DNA of 64,000 nucleotides. It comes from Siderastrea radians. Its lineage: Eukaryota > Cnidaria > Anthozoa > Scleractinia > Rhizangiidae. The notes beneath the pieces were generated by a model. The model ran no database searches. It had not been told where the DNA came from and saw only the letters and a list, made by a program, of their open reading frames with translations. Of this stretch, positions 11,660-25,500 are shown one piece after another (position 1 is the first letter of the stretch; every line of letters starts with the position of its first letter). The translations under genes were made by a program, and so were the position numbers. Location of the stretch: assembly GCA_964017195.1 (NCBI GenBank), contig OZ024896.1, positions 30,156,430 through 30,220,429 on the forward strand, read 5' to 3'.

Positions 11660-13523
11660 TCTTCTAAATTCTTTTCGTATGAAAAGTTGCTACAAACAAG
11701 ACTAACGAGAATAACCCTTTTACATCAGATCCCTCCCCCAAAAGTAAGTAAATTGATGCTGGAAGAAATAACAGTATAAATTATGACTTCGAGTTACAAG
11801 TATGAGTTTGAAACTCCAACTCTTAAGGCAATCTCTACTAGCAAGAAAAAAAGTCGAAGTGTCAACTTTTCTACAAATATTTACTCAATAAAAGATCTCC
11901 CCAAATTTGTAAATGGCGGCAAGCCTAAAACAAGCATCTTAGCAAAGCTATCAAGTGGATTGTGTTTACCAATACTGAAAGAACTTAAACTGAGTTCGGT
12001 GACAAGTGACAAGCCTTTTCAGGTTTACTTTCAGCCAGTCAGGTGTCAAAATCAAAACATAATGGGATAAAGATTGCACCATAACTAGAAACATCTTTAA
12101 ATCAATATTATCGATTTAAGGCTTTATGAACAAAATTGAATTGAAAGCATGACTGTCTTGGTAAACCCAATTTCTGAGCTTCCAATTAAATTAAAAATGC
12201 CTGAGCATGTTATAAAATGACTTAAGAATGGGAACGCGGGTCACATTGTAATAACCAAGCATTGAATTCCTGTGCCTTGAATTCCCAAGCTATAAAACAT
12301 AACTTCTCCGTACAGCAATACACCGTCAAACCTGTTAGACGTCGAAAAAGAACGTTTTCAACTTGAAAGAAGTTATCCACTTTAAAATTCTTGTAACTAC
12401 CACTGAACGAGGTATATGGCAACCAGTAAGGAGAAGTTACGTTTCTATCCAGCAGATGAAATGGTTAACCCACTCACTTTGTGAAAATGAAACGCAGCCT
12501 ACAACAAAGCAAAGCAAGCACTAGAAAAATATGTTGTCATTTGACAACAACACCCGGAACATTTTTTAAAATCCAAAAAATAACAGACCTAATGAGAAAA
12601 CCCCCAGAACCCCCGCCAGATTCTGGGAGTGCTTTCTCTTCAAACAGAAATTCTGGAAATTTTGGTGTAAACTAAATTGTTTGTTCTGAAGTGTAAAGCC
12701 CACAAGACAAAAATCAACTTTTCCAAAACTACCCTTTTGTCGGTTTGGTAGGTCTTACTAAAATATAATTTTGCAGATGGTATGGTATGGTATGGTAACT
12801 TTATTTAAACACGGTATTTCCTTCAGATCCAATTTAAACACCCCCATTTCCGGTATGCTTTTCTACAAATGCTTTGAGTTTGTCGAAACGGCATTAAAAA
12901 ACAAATCAAAGTTACATGGAATCGGGGCATTTTTCGGACAACCTGTCAAAATAATGGAGACTGCTGTTTTGCATGTGTTCCCTGATTTTTGGACTCAAAT
13001 TTGTGCTCATTTGAAGCCAACCTAACAGTTTAGATGTGTAGGTGTTGTACTTAAATGACAACAGTGTAGTTTAGATAATATATATTACAGTGACATATAA
13101 ACGGCTGTTTAGTGTTTGAGACAATTTTTTCTCTCTCACTTTGGGACCTCACTCTCAATAGATAAACTTGCAATGCAGCTCCAATGATTGCAACATGTGA
13201 CTCAGAGCTGTGCACAAAAAATTGGTAAGCCCAATCTTGCGGGTTTTGAAACCTCTTGAGTCAGATTGAATTTTAAGTCAAGTGAAAACAGAGTTGAGTG
13301 GCTCGAAAATGCGCGTGTGCAAAGCTCATAATGTATGCCTGGACATGACATGACATGACTGCAAAATGGAAGAAATTTTGGAGCAAGAGATTTGTGTGAC
13401 AACATGCAGGCGAGTCATGCATGCAAAAGCCTGATTTGAACATTAATCCAGCCTATTATTTGCATTTCAGTAAGAAGCTGCATAAGAAAGAAGAAAGAGA
13501 AAGTGAAGTATCCAATTTTTCCT
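11660..13523 (-). other. Presumed PTB 3' UTR
   Basis: No exon or convincing ORF. Includes a short retroposon tail at 12772-12830, whose complement reads GGAAATACCGTG then AAATAAAGTTACC with repeated ATACC. This resembles the tails at 63875-63915 and 26760-27018. Confidence 0.45.
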
Positions 13524-16500
13524 TTATCCTCTCGTCTTGGCAAATGAAACTCTGAGGTGATTAGATTCTGTGATCTTGTAGTTATGCATTTTCTGTTGGA
13601 AATTAGAGAAATAATTGAGTCAGCATTCTTATATTAAATCAAAGTCTAGGTGCAGTTGCACTCAAGCTTCAGGTGTCCCACACGAGCAGAGCTTAACCTA
13701 TAAATAATTTATGTACATGTAAGCAAGTGATGAAGCCACTTTTAGTATTACTAGGCTCAACACCAGTAGACTACAAGCAGTCTCTCTTTCCAGTCAGGGG
13801 TAGTCGAGAGAAACTAAAAAGTTAGCGAGCATGCACGAAAATCGCCTGTGTCGTGAGTGTCTTGTCTGTTTCTTGCCAATGGAAAGAACACATTGGTGGT
13901 GGGGGGGGGGGGGGGGAGGTGGAGCAGGGGGGTTCAAACTTCCCGCTTCCCGCACCCTTAAATCCTGGTTCCTGCCATGTATTAAATTATTTCTGTTGGC
14001 TCCTACCTCTCTGCATTTTTTTCGATTGCAAAATATTGCACAATGTTGCATAATTTTTCTCTTTTCCCACTTCCCGCCACGTTGGGAATCCCTCTTCTCA
14101 CCCCCTCTTCTCCTGCCTCCCGTACACCTCCTGCTCCCGTTTCTCCTGGTCTCCCATCCCCCTGTCCCCCTGCCCCCCTGCACAGTGGTAGAGATCAAGC
14201 TTGAAACTGACAGGCTTTTCAACAACGTTTGAAGCAAATATGAAAGCTATCCAAACAAGGTGGCCACCTGAGAATTTTTAAAACCTTTTTGTCTGAAAAT
14301 TAACACAAAGCAGGTAGCTTCTTGTCTTCAAATACAGTAAAAGTTTCCCTTGCGACCACTCTCGTAAGCGACCAGCTCTAGTTACGACCAGCATTGTGAC
14401 ACCCCGTTTGACTTGCCACTTAAACTCTCTAATGAAAAGCTCTCATAAGCGACCGTGACCACTTCTGTGAATTACCAACGGGCTTTTTCCTTTTTTTTTC
14501 GTTCTCGTAAGCAACCACTCAGTCAACACTTTCATAATAGCACTCGGTTCTTGTTCAAATTTAGAGTATTACATAACACAAGTTGCTAATGCTTCTTTGA
14601 CTTGTACCTACATGGACCTCTTCCGTCGGATAGGCAATGAAAAGACTATTCAATACTATTACCACAAAACTATTGGTAACCATTAACACAGGCTAAGCTT
14701 TATGCTGAAAGTTCTTGTAAGCATCCACTTTCTATTGTTTCGTTATTGCGACCTCTTTCCTGAATTCCTGAGGTGGTCACATACGAGAGCTTTAACTGTA
14801 GGTGAACGTTTCCTCAATAAAGATTATCATTATTATTATTAGTGTAGCACCACTAGTGACCTTCTCAAGATGCTACTGGAATCAATGACTCACTCTCTTC
14901 ACAGATCACAAATTGGATGCACTTTACTACAACACCACCTAATGTATCATCAAAGTTCAAATAAAATGGACATAGATAATAATTGAGAAAATTACTTGCT
15001 AAAACTTACAATGAGCGCATCGATTGCCTCTTCTGTTGACGCCATAGTTACCAATGCCATCCTTCGGTCTTTTCTGAAATTAAAACCATTTTATTACAAG
15101 GTGAAACAAAAACATTATTTTGTTTCCCTCAATTTACGACCTCACAAAGACAGCTTCAGTTTTGACAACCACACTTCAATATAGCACAAGATGCCACTAC
15201 AGGCTCAATACTAGGCCAACTGGACAACAAAGAGAGCTTGAGAGAGACCTGTACATGGGAAGCATAAAGTTATACACGTACCACATCCTATTTCAGACAT
15301 AATAAACCACCCCTCCATTTTTTGCAAAACGTTCAATGTACTTCTAAGGTCAAGTCAGTATCTGACAAGAAACCACACACTGAGGTCTGTAAATTAAACC
15401 ACAGAATAGGAATATACCTGCACACGATGCAAACTAGGAATGAAATACTTATGAAGGCTTTTCTTACTTCGTTTTCAGCAGTTTTTCATCTAACCTGTCG
15501 GTAAAATTCTCCAGACAGAAACCTTTTGCACAATGCATCATAATTATGGTTTTGGGATCATAGCAACCGTTAAATTACAATAAATATGGCAAATAAACGA
15601 CTGTGTCAAAATGAGTACTAACGGGAAGAAGCGAAATTCTGTTACTGCTCCTGCATTTGAGAAGGCATCCACTAATTCTTCTTCTGTAGTGGACTCCCTA
15701 CAAATTCAAACAAAACATTTTATGAACACTTCTTGCTGACAACACAAACATGTCACAAGCCCATTAAAGTATCACAAGGATAAGTCATGTAGCTCATCAA
15801 GGCCTGCCTTTTGGGCTGGTTTCTATACCATAAAGTGACTGTAACATGAACATGATGCAACAAAGAGTACACCCCCAAGCTAGCCCATCAAGGTTACCCT
15901 CAAAATTGTGTTTGTATCCATCTCAGGCATCCTGATTTTCACTCCACAGTTTGAAAAAAACAATGATCATGTGATCACAAGTTTGTTGACCGTTTACCAC
16001 AAGGTGAGCAAAGTTTGTTGACCCAAGCTCAACAATGCTCGACTTGAATTTCAATGATTTGTACTAGCCGTCGCATTTCATGTCCTTAGAGAACACTTTT
16101 CCTGAATTTTTCCTTAACATAATATTAATAACCAGTATAGGACGACATTTGGATTGCAGGAGACAGTGTTATTTTAGGACATTTGTGATGATTGCGAGTT
16201 CAAATTCATTCATCGCATGTTCAACACTGCAGATTTTGTGGTCAGCTTGCAGTCAACAAACTTGTGATCAAGTGATCATTTTTTTCCAAACCATGGAGTA
16301 AAATCAACAGTCCATGAAGCAGGCCAGAAGAAACTCCCATCTCAAAAGACATGTAAGATGGATAGTAAGATTCCCCAACAGTTTACTGGTTCTCATTTAT
16401 ACACCTGGATGAAGAAGACACCAAAGTAAGGCAAAGTTCCTTGCCTAAGGAAACAACACAATTCAAGAGATTGATATTTGGCAGGAGGAGGGGAACCACC

Positions 16501-19500
16501 ATAGAAAACATTGGGTGCTCTTAACACCATTTAGGGGTCAACATTATTTTGTGCTTTGGTCGTGCTTAGGGTGTTAACCACTGTTAGAATTATCCTGGTG
16601 TTTTTAAGGTTAGACATAAAAAATGACAGGATAGGCCATGCCATCAAAACTCGCTTTTGGTACCTTTTAGGGGCTGTCATTCTCATAGAGAAGACTTCCC
16701 TTCCTACCCCACACAATAAGTACAGAAGAGGGCTTGAGTTGTTATATCAGACAAGTACACTTACGGGATATTTGACACATGAAGTGTTCTGATTGGTGGG
16801 AAAATGTTCTGGAAGTTTTTAGATCCTGGTTTCTTGAAACGATGTAGAGGTGAATGAGTAAAATCCTTGGTTAGATTGTTTTCCTGCAAACAGAAAAAAA
16901 AAAGATGCTAGTATGAAGCACTTCTACTCCCCCTGGATGTACATGTGATCACCTGCATTTTACCCTTTCACGTGTACTTGAGCTTACACTACAGCAGTGT
17001 ATAAAAGAGAATGACATCACAGAAACATATTTCAGAAATTTCTGACTTCAGCAGGGCTGTCAATAATTACTTTATCTACAAGTAGCAACTTTGTATAACA
17101 ATTTCCAACAACAGCTAGTTTAAAAACTAGTGCATAAGCCGCACATTTTTGCTATAACTGTGAGTTGAAAATCGGGGTTGCATATTTTCTCCAAGACCAT
17201 TATTTAAGCAACATGCACAAATAAATCATCAAGGTTCACATTATTTATTTATTTATTTATTTAATCACACACTTTTAGAAGGCAGCTGGGAATGCTATCT
17301 ACATGTAGCTTATCTCAAAACTGGGGCAACACATCGAAACAATTCCATAACACAACACTTAAGAAGTTTACTCACATCGCCTTCCTTGGGCATGGACACC
17401 GAATGGTGTTTTGATGCCGTAACTTTGATGTCTTTTCCATAAACTTTCACTCCACTCAAATTGGTAATAGCTAAGAAAGGAAAATTGAATTTAAAAAAAA
17501 AAACAGAAAAAAATAAGCTCACTTCAGTTTTTCAGAGTAGACCTCCCGTCTCAAACACTCAAAGCAAACATAATGTCATTTCAGAAGGCAAATTGACAAG
17601 CAAAACCAAAAAATAACATTCAATGTTTGAAAAAGCAGGAGTTCTAGAGAGTTAGTACCTAGAAAAATACTGTATAGCCTTAACCGAGGAAACAAGGGAT
17701 TCACTTCCAGATAGTGGGGGAGGTAACTGGGGTTTTCGAGATAGTCGAGGACTGTGGGTAGTATATGTATGAAGAACATCATTCAAGTAAAATGTGCTTC
17801 AGATCGAGATACAGAGCAATTTTCCAAATAACTTGGGTTTGAAATAGTGGAAGTTTAGATTTTTGTGTGGAGAATGTACAGAGGAAAGCCTGGCTGCATA
17901 TCAGTAAGATTCCTTCACTAAGTTTTCTGCAAATAAACACTCTGCCTTTGCTCATAACAGAGATTCGTGACATCCAAACTTTAGCAGATGCTAAGGAGAG
18001 TGACCACCTGCATTTATGTTTTTGAATGTTGCAGGTGAGCGACATGAAAAAAAATCGATTGTGTTTAGCACACAAGTCATCTGTTAATCACACCTTTAAA
18101 TTAATGGGCTGTCTGTTTCGGTAGCACAATATTGTGAATGTAATACTATTACTGACTCAATTTTTCTTCCAAGTAGTGCACTACTGAGTTATGGAAGCAT
18201 CTGAAGTTTCACTAAGTGCTCAAGAAGCTAGGTGATTGAGGGAATGCCAGAGTTGCTGTCAGCTATCGTTTGTTTTGTGCTTAACAAATCCCTCATTTGT
18301 GTCCATGACTCCAAAGTGTTTGCTGATTGATTACCATATGTTAAAAATCACAGTTAAGATACCTGTTTGAGCTTGTACAGCATCGTTAAACTGAATAAGT
18401 GCTGTGTCCTTCTTGTTGAAGAGAATCTTTACGCGAACTACATCACCATACACACCTATCAAGGAGACATTCACAAAATCAACATGCATACAAGTATGTC
18501 AAGAGTGCAAGTGTTGAGCTACCACACTTTAATAACAAGATTTGTGCATTCCTAGGGAATGACTGCACACCAAAAATTCAAGACTGCTATGTCATATCAT
18601 ACATGTAACAGATAAACTCTTACTTTATATCTTCAAGGTACTGTTATATAAAATGTTTTTGAAAGAATGATTACTATTTTTAATGCTTTGACTTGATTTT
18701 TTTGGACCTAAGAAGTGACCTTTTCAGACCCAGCACCTTATTTCACACAAATCGAAACAACGTAATACACTTGTAGGAAAATTCTGGTTCTAATTCAATT
18801 ACTGGGGTAGCAAAATCTGATTTCCATCCCCAAAACATGTCTTAAGTTGTTTCCTAATACAAGATACCACGGAATTTTCAGTCAACTCCTGACAAAACAG
18901 TCACCCTTTAAATACAAAGTGCATGACAAAACTTCAGTGACACAACCACAGGGAGCACTGTACAGTTAACATGTGGCAGGGTGCACTACTGACTAAAGAA
19001 GAACTCTGCTATCAAAAATCCTGTGCTATCTAGAACTGCAACCTAGTTTGCTTTGTTTCATGGCCATGGGAGGACAGCTCTGCAGATGGCATTGCCAAAA
19101 GAACAAACAAACTGCATTAAGTGCCCGCTTTGCAAGTGTAAGAGCTGACAACAGAAGTTGGGACAGACAGACAGATTTGTACTGTGAGAGTTTGTAATAT
19201 GGAAGCATCTTTCAGCCAATCTTACATGCAATTCTTTTCAAGACTTTGTCTTACTACCACATTCCAATTACAGGGTGTGCAAAATAGGATGGTGTCTGCA
19301 GGGCAGGAGTTGACTAAACTGGGTATGGTACACAAATCCACTGATAAGGAATCTTTGTCTTTAAACTACTTTTGCGAGGGTTTAAGAATAACGAAATGAC
19401 TCATGGCAGCCACTAAAATTGTGGGATTCTTTTCTCTACCTAAAATAATTTCCTTCCCATCACACAATCATGGTTTATGTGGGCCAGTCTTCTAAGAGTA

Positions 19501-22500
19501 ACAACTCAGAAAAGAGTTAGAAGCATTAGTTATTTGATGAAAATGGCAACAACATTAACAACAAAACAGAAAAGTAAAACTCAAAATAAAACATGATATC
19601 ACTGATTAAAATGAAGTTTACCCATCAAATCTCAAGCTTGTTTAACCATGGACAACAAAATGAAAAAAGAAAAGCTTTGGATGTTGACAGAGACTCCGGA
19701 AGAAGACGTACCGAATAGAGTGAAAAGCATGTCACAGTTTATCCTCTAGAGAATGGATTCCCAAGTGACGTGAGCAGATTGGAGTGGACAGCAAGAGAGA
19801 GAAGGGGGTAGACATCAGTCAGCGCCGCAAACAGCATAATAGGGGAAAGAAGGAAACAAACATAAGATGAGTAAGACTGTTTTTGAAAATTCCAGAATGC
19901 AGGTAACCCTTTTATTCCCAATAACTGCCAAACTTGACAGCAGAAAAAAAGCCAATTTTCAAATTTGAAACACTTAAGGACGGTGCCTCTTAATGCAGAT
20001 GTATTTTTACAAAGGTTTTGACTATGGGGAAAAAGTAGATCTTGGCAAGGATGATTGGAATCCAAAAAGAAAAATGTGGGTAACCACGCATTTTTTGGAG
20101 ATAATTAAGCAACCAGAATTCTAAAATAGCGTTAAAATACAAAGAATGTATGGCAATTTCTTTCCAAATTTATGCTCAATTATCTCTGAAAAATGGGTGG
20201 CTACCCCTAATTTTCTTTTTGGATTCTGATAGCCCTTGCTAAGTTCTGCTTTTCCCACATAGTCAAAAACCGCACAAAAATATTGCTGCATTAGTGGGCA
20301 AATTCCTTAAGAAATCCCAATATCCCGAGATGCACAGAACGTATGCGCAGTGACAAAAGGAGGCACCATCCTTAACAAACTTCACTACAGGAAGGTACTG
20401 TTCAATAGCTTTAATTGCAAATGATCTAATAAACGCTCACTATCAAATAAAGTTTGTATTAAATGCTCCCCTCTAACAAATGCCCCGTGTCTAATAGACG
20501 CCCCCCCCCCCCCCAAACGAAATCACCTCAAAAGGCAAGCTCAACTCTCCGTAGCATAGAAGCCCACCCTCCCAAACCCTTTCCAGGTCATGACTGACTC
20601 GAACTTCGAAGAGACCAACATGGTTGACCCCAATGATGATGAAAACATCGATATCGAACTATGAACGACATCTCTAGGCTTTGCATTCGTGCAGATTAGA
20701 TTAGTCTCCTACTCACAAACTCTGTCTTCTATCTCTTTCCACGAGCAAACTACGTGTCTTATTTGTTTTGTTGACGTTGTTACAGTTGAAGTGAAATAAA
20801 TGCCTCTCTCTAATAAATGCCTCGTATCTATTTAACGCCCCCAAGGACCCCTAAAATTTAAAAGGAGCCCTAGGCGTTTATTAGATCATTTACGGTATGT
20901 AAGGATTTCCACCGTAGGATCCAAAGTTCTAAATTTTGTTTGCTTTTTTTGTGTTTAAGTGTTGCATCACAATTAAGACAAGTGGATCTTGAAAAACTGC
21001 AATCTTGCTCATCAAGGGTTTAAAGTTATGCTAAAATTTTGATACAAGGTTTAATTCTGGGAGTAAAAGGGTTACAAAAGCTACAGGAAATAGAAAGATG
21101 TTAAGGCACAAAATAAAAATGGGAAATAAAACAATATAAGAGTTATTTAGAACTGAAAGAGGGAAATAAAAAAATACCATACAGCAATGAATATGACAGA
21201 CATCTTTTTACATCATTGACTCAGGAAAACCACTTTTAATGACAAGCTGAAAATCAATCCCTGAAAGTTATCTCCTTGTTTGCAGTGGCGTGAAATGGAT
21301 ATGACGTGAACTTTGATTTAATTTTGAAATTATGTAAGGTGGAAGCATTAGATTTAAAATAACTGCCCAAGTGAAATCAGTTTGAAAATGGAATTTGTAA
21401 AGAGCAAGGCAACAAAAGAAGAAAGAACATTGCAAACCAATCACATTTGACTGTTTTTGTATATACAGTAAACTACAAAAAGAGTTTTACTTAAACTAGA
21501 CTGCGTTTTAAAGAAAGCTTTTTTTTAACTTTCATTTTTGCTACATGTAAATAAAGTCCAAGACATGTGACCAACTTTATAAAATACCTCACACTTACAC
21601 TTCTAACCCAAATTTTCAGCTAAAATTGAAGAAAACCTATAACCTCCTTCAGATCTGCAGGCACAACTCACCTTTTTTCAGATCAAATCTGGCATTACTC
21701 TAGTCCATTTCATATGAAAAGAGCTTCAAAAAACACCCCCTTGAGCCCGCAAATACTTGTACCTTTAATTACCTTATATATGTGGGAGTAAATGTACCCC
21801 ACTTGGGCAAGAGATTCCCCACATGCATATTAATTTTTATTCCATTCAAGTTTTTTTTTAATATAAACCCTTGTAATTGATACAGTGAGAGCAGTCCAGG
21901 ACTCGTCAATGTTATACTACATCACTCTCACCTCCTCATTCAGGTTGCTGACCAAAACGACAGGACTTCCCCCCATTCCAACTGGACCACGCCCACCAGC
22001 AGCTGCAAGAAGGTCTGCGAGGAAATGATTGGATAAAATATGATTGGCTACCTTCCTATTGATATTAATACAAAGCCAGTACAACACGCTAGAGGATAAA
22101 CAGCAATTTTACTGCCACTTTAGCACTTACTTGCTTGAAATAATCCTCCTTGGGGAAGAAGACTCAACAGTGCTGGAGCCCCCATAAGACCTGCACCACT
22201 TCCAGTGGTTCCAGCTGATAAATAAACAAACAAAAAATACAGAAATAAATAGTTGGACAGATGTTTCCCTATGGATTCATTAAGGTCAATGAATTCCTAG
22301 TTCCCTCTAAGAAACACACCTGCAGGGAAAAATCGAACTATTTGATCAGTAAAACAACCTTCTGAATAAGATGTACACATTAACTCATCTTGGACCTCTT
22401 ACACACAATGTATGTTGCGTACAGCTACCACGACTACCTGTAGGCATGTTACACAGGGGGAGCTAGGCAATAATGCCCAATATTAACAGCCATATTCTCC

Positions 22501-25500
22501 TCGGTATTCTCCTTATATTTCTTATGTTACTGGTTGGGAGAATTTGATTAAAAATCAAGACATTTGATCATTGGTGATCTTTTCGTTATTCTCTTGACCT
22601 GCATGTTTGACCAAGTAGAAATACTTTAAGGAGAAATTAGATGCTTGTCAAGGGATAATTTAAAAAATGTAGATGGTATCTTACCAAGAGCAGCTAAACT
22701 AGCAATGTCAGCTCCAGCAAAGGGAGTTTCATTTGGACCTGAGGGAAGGTCAGGTCTTGTGTAATCTCTAACCAAAGAAGAACATACTGTGTCAACATAT
22801 GACCAACTGTTGCACAACAATTTATTATCTTTATCAGATTTTTCACTTAAAAGAACATACCACCACTATTATTCAGCTGCCATGCAGTTTCTAAGTAACA
22901 CAACCTCAATCATCCAACTGTTACAAAGGTAACTACAAGCTTCCTACAATTCTCCCTGTCACTGCAAGGACAACATGTACGTAGGATATTCACTAACACT
23001 CTGGTCTGTGTTTAGTGTAAAGTGTCTCTACAAACGTGATAACACAAGACTGATCGTGACGGCAATATCACACATTATTATATGGCTGAACTGGCCTGCA
23101 CTGAAAAGGAGCTTTCTGATTGGTTCCCTGAGAGGTGGACCGCTCACAAAAAGATCTCACTAAATTGTGTTTTGGAAAATTTTAGACGAGAGGACAGTTT
23201 TGTATGAAGTCGAAACCTTGTTCTTGCTTTCTTGCCAATAATTTTGGCAAAAACCTCTCTGAAAGTGACATTATGAAAATTGTTTGTTCCCTTTCTCTGC
23301 CTTTGTAGCGCACTTGCTAATAGAAACATGCTTTGCTGTTCGCAAATTTGTAAAGAGCCATAATAATAAATCCTTTATTGAACTAGCTTGTTCAGTTCGT
23401 CTAGGGAAGACAAATATCTTCTCAATACAGACCTCATGCAAGTTCAATAACACATTTATAAATATGTCTGAAATAAACAACTTGCCTACTCTTATCATTG
23501 TTGTATTTCACAGTCAAGGTAGTTAGCTTCGAGTAATCAAGATGTAAGGTACAACAACCATTGTAAATGTTCTGTCCATCTAATGTCTTAAAACAAGAGA
23601 ATGAATTGTTAACATTTACCATTTTTCTCCCACAAGGGGAGCGGGGATTTGGTAAAGTAGCTTTTTCTAGAGAAAGAAAGGCAATTACAATATCATTACT
23701 TCTTACCAATTTGGCCAGTTCTGCTTCATTTGGTGAGCTGAATTCTATAAGTGCCTGAAACTGACCTGAAAACCATGACAACAGGACTTAAATTAATTTC
23801 ACCAAAACTAACTTGTTAATAAACAACAAAGACTGCCTATATTTGGGAAATTAAACCCAGACACTACACTTACCACCTTTTGTGAAGGTCACAATTCTTA
23901 GGATAGTTCCCAAGCTGGAAAAAATCTGTTAAGAAAGCAAACAAAAAATAGTGATGCATGCAACAAATGTTGTAAAGATGAGTAGCATGCACGCTGAGAA
24001 AGGTTCAACAACTGGTTTGTCATGAGCATTCATATGGCTAGAAACAGTGAGAGGTATACACATGTTCATTTACCCTTTCAACCCCAATAATGACACAATC
24101 TAATTTCCCATTGATCAAACATACATGTACAGGTAATGGGAATAAAGGAAATGGTCACAAAAGATAAAATGTCTGCCCCTTGATGTTTAAGCAAATTCTC
24201 CCAACTAGTAGCACGCAAAATATACAGGGAACAGTGAGGAAAACCTGCACGCTGACGTTGCGCTCTAAAAAGTTAAGTATATTCAGATATACCTTGTACA
24301 GTACGTCCACTGTAATGTTATACAACAGCTTGTCGATCACTGCTCTAATGACGTTATTCTTTGCCCCACCACTTTTGGCAACAGCGGCAGCAGCAGCAGC
24401 AGCTGCTGCTCCATCAGCAGAGTAAGGAGTGAAGTCTCCCTGGGCAGCTGCAATGATCTTAGATGTCTGTGGGGATAAAAATGTAATCATGAAACTCAGG
24501 AGAACAGTCTTTAAGACTGGATAAAAGGTGACCTTACACACAACGGGTACCTTTCATCCTCGGAGACCAAGAGGAGAAAGTTGAGTTAGGGAGCAGATTA
24601 ACCCTTTAAGTCCCAATAGTGACAAGCATCTAAATTTCTCCTTACATTATTGCTACTTGATCAAACATACAGGTCATGAGAATAAAGGAGATGATAACCA
24701 ATTATCAAATGCCTTGATTTTTAATCAAATTCTCCTAACTATTAACATAAGAAATAGAAGGAGCATAGTGAGGAGAATGTGGATGTTAATATTTATATTG
24801 GGGCTTAAAGGATTAAACAGTCAAAATTGGTGCAAGGGAGAGGTAACTGTTTATCATTAATTAACATTCTTATAAAATGTACACTCATAAGCTCACCCCT
24901 AAAGAATGCTGTGACGGGTCCGTTTTCAGCTCTGGATGATTAGAATACTGCAAATAAACTGCCTGTCCCCTACAAGTAGAAATAAAAATATTACTGAAGA
25001 GCCAAATTCTCCTCACAGGCCATCACTTCTTTCTTTTACAACTGAAAAAGCCAAGTATTCAAATGTCAAGGCTTTGTGATAAAAACATCCAGACAGGCTT
25101 CCTTGGCCTAACTCAGTACCACCACATTTGAAGCATTAGTGCAACTGTTCCACTGTATACCTTATTATAGGAAATTAATGCTTTATGAAATTAACGCGAA
25201 TTAATTTAAGTCGCGTTAATATTTGTGAGCATTAATTTCTGCGTTGTTAATTAAATGGAGCATTTATTTCTGCGACCCTAATTTCCATCATTTTAATCCC
25301 AAATTCTGGATCCAGTCCGGACATTCTTGACACCTACAAATCAATAGCTTTCCTACATTTAAGCAGAAATTAACGCACATTGTTAGTAAAGAAATTACCT
25401 CACACACCTGTAGATCTGTTCTGTTCTTGATTTTTAACTTCAGTCATGAAATAAATTTGTTCCAGTTGGACCAAAAAGTGTTTATTTGTGTTTATCGCGT

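Larger units (their letters stand above)
13524..16883 (-). other. PTBP1: PTB inter-domain linker and RRM4 exons
   Basis: Exon 16883-16765 encodes [20 protein letters not shown], the hallmark linker that packs RRM3 against RRM4, and starts RRM4 with RTLHVSNIP. Exons 15697-15623, 15073-15010 and 13592-13524 add [39 protein letters not shown] and [13 protein letters not shown] before TAA (complement of 13524-13526). Confidence 0.93.
17376..22214 (-). other. PTBP1: PTB linker 2 and RRM3 exons
   Basis: Exon 22214-22131 is a Gly/Ala/Leu-rich linker. Exon 22014-21932 opens RRM3 with [10 protein letters not shown]. The 34-base exon 19745-19712 encodes [12 protein letters not shown]. Exon 18455-18363 gives [22 protein letters not shown] (RNP1 region), and exon 17470-17376 ends the domain with [20 protein letters not shown]. 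Residues about 339-415. Confidence 0.93.
22685..24466 (-). other. PTBP1: PTB linker and RRM2 exons
   Basis: Exon 24466-24293 (residues 137-194) carries an alanine run (about ten Ala, encoded by a GCn tract at 24388-24415) and then [20 protein letters not shown], the start of RRM2. Exons 23925-23874, 23765-23707 and 23586-23486 complete the domain through [10 protein letters not shown]. Exon 22767-22685 gives the conserved [11 protein letters not shown] tail that extends RRM2 in PTB proteins. Confidence 0.93.

Noticed and set aside
13794..14237. 147-residue Gly/Arg-rich frame and overlapping frames on the other strand
   Set aside because: They arise from the G-run and CT-rich tract inside a PTB intron.
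18362..18363. Possible U12-type donor (GTATCTTAA) after the PTB exon 18455-18363
   Set aside because: It departs from the U12 consensus GTATCCTTT, no branch-point motif was evident, and the site is acceptable as an ordinary GT donor.
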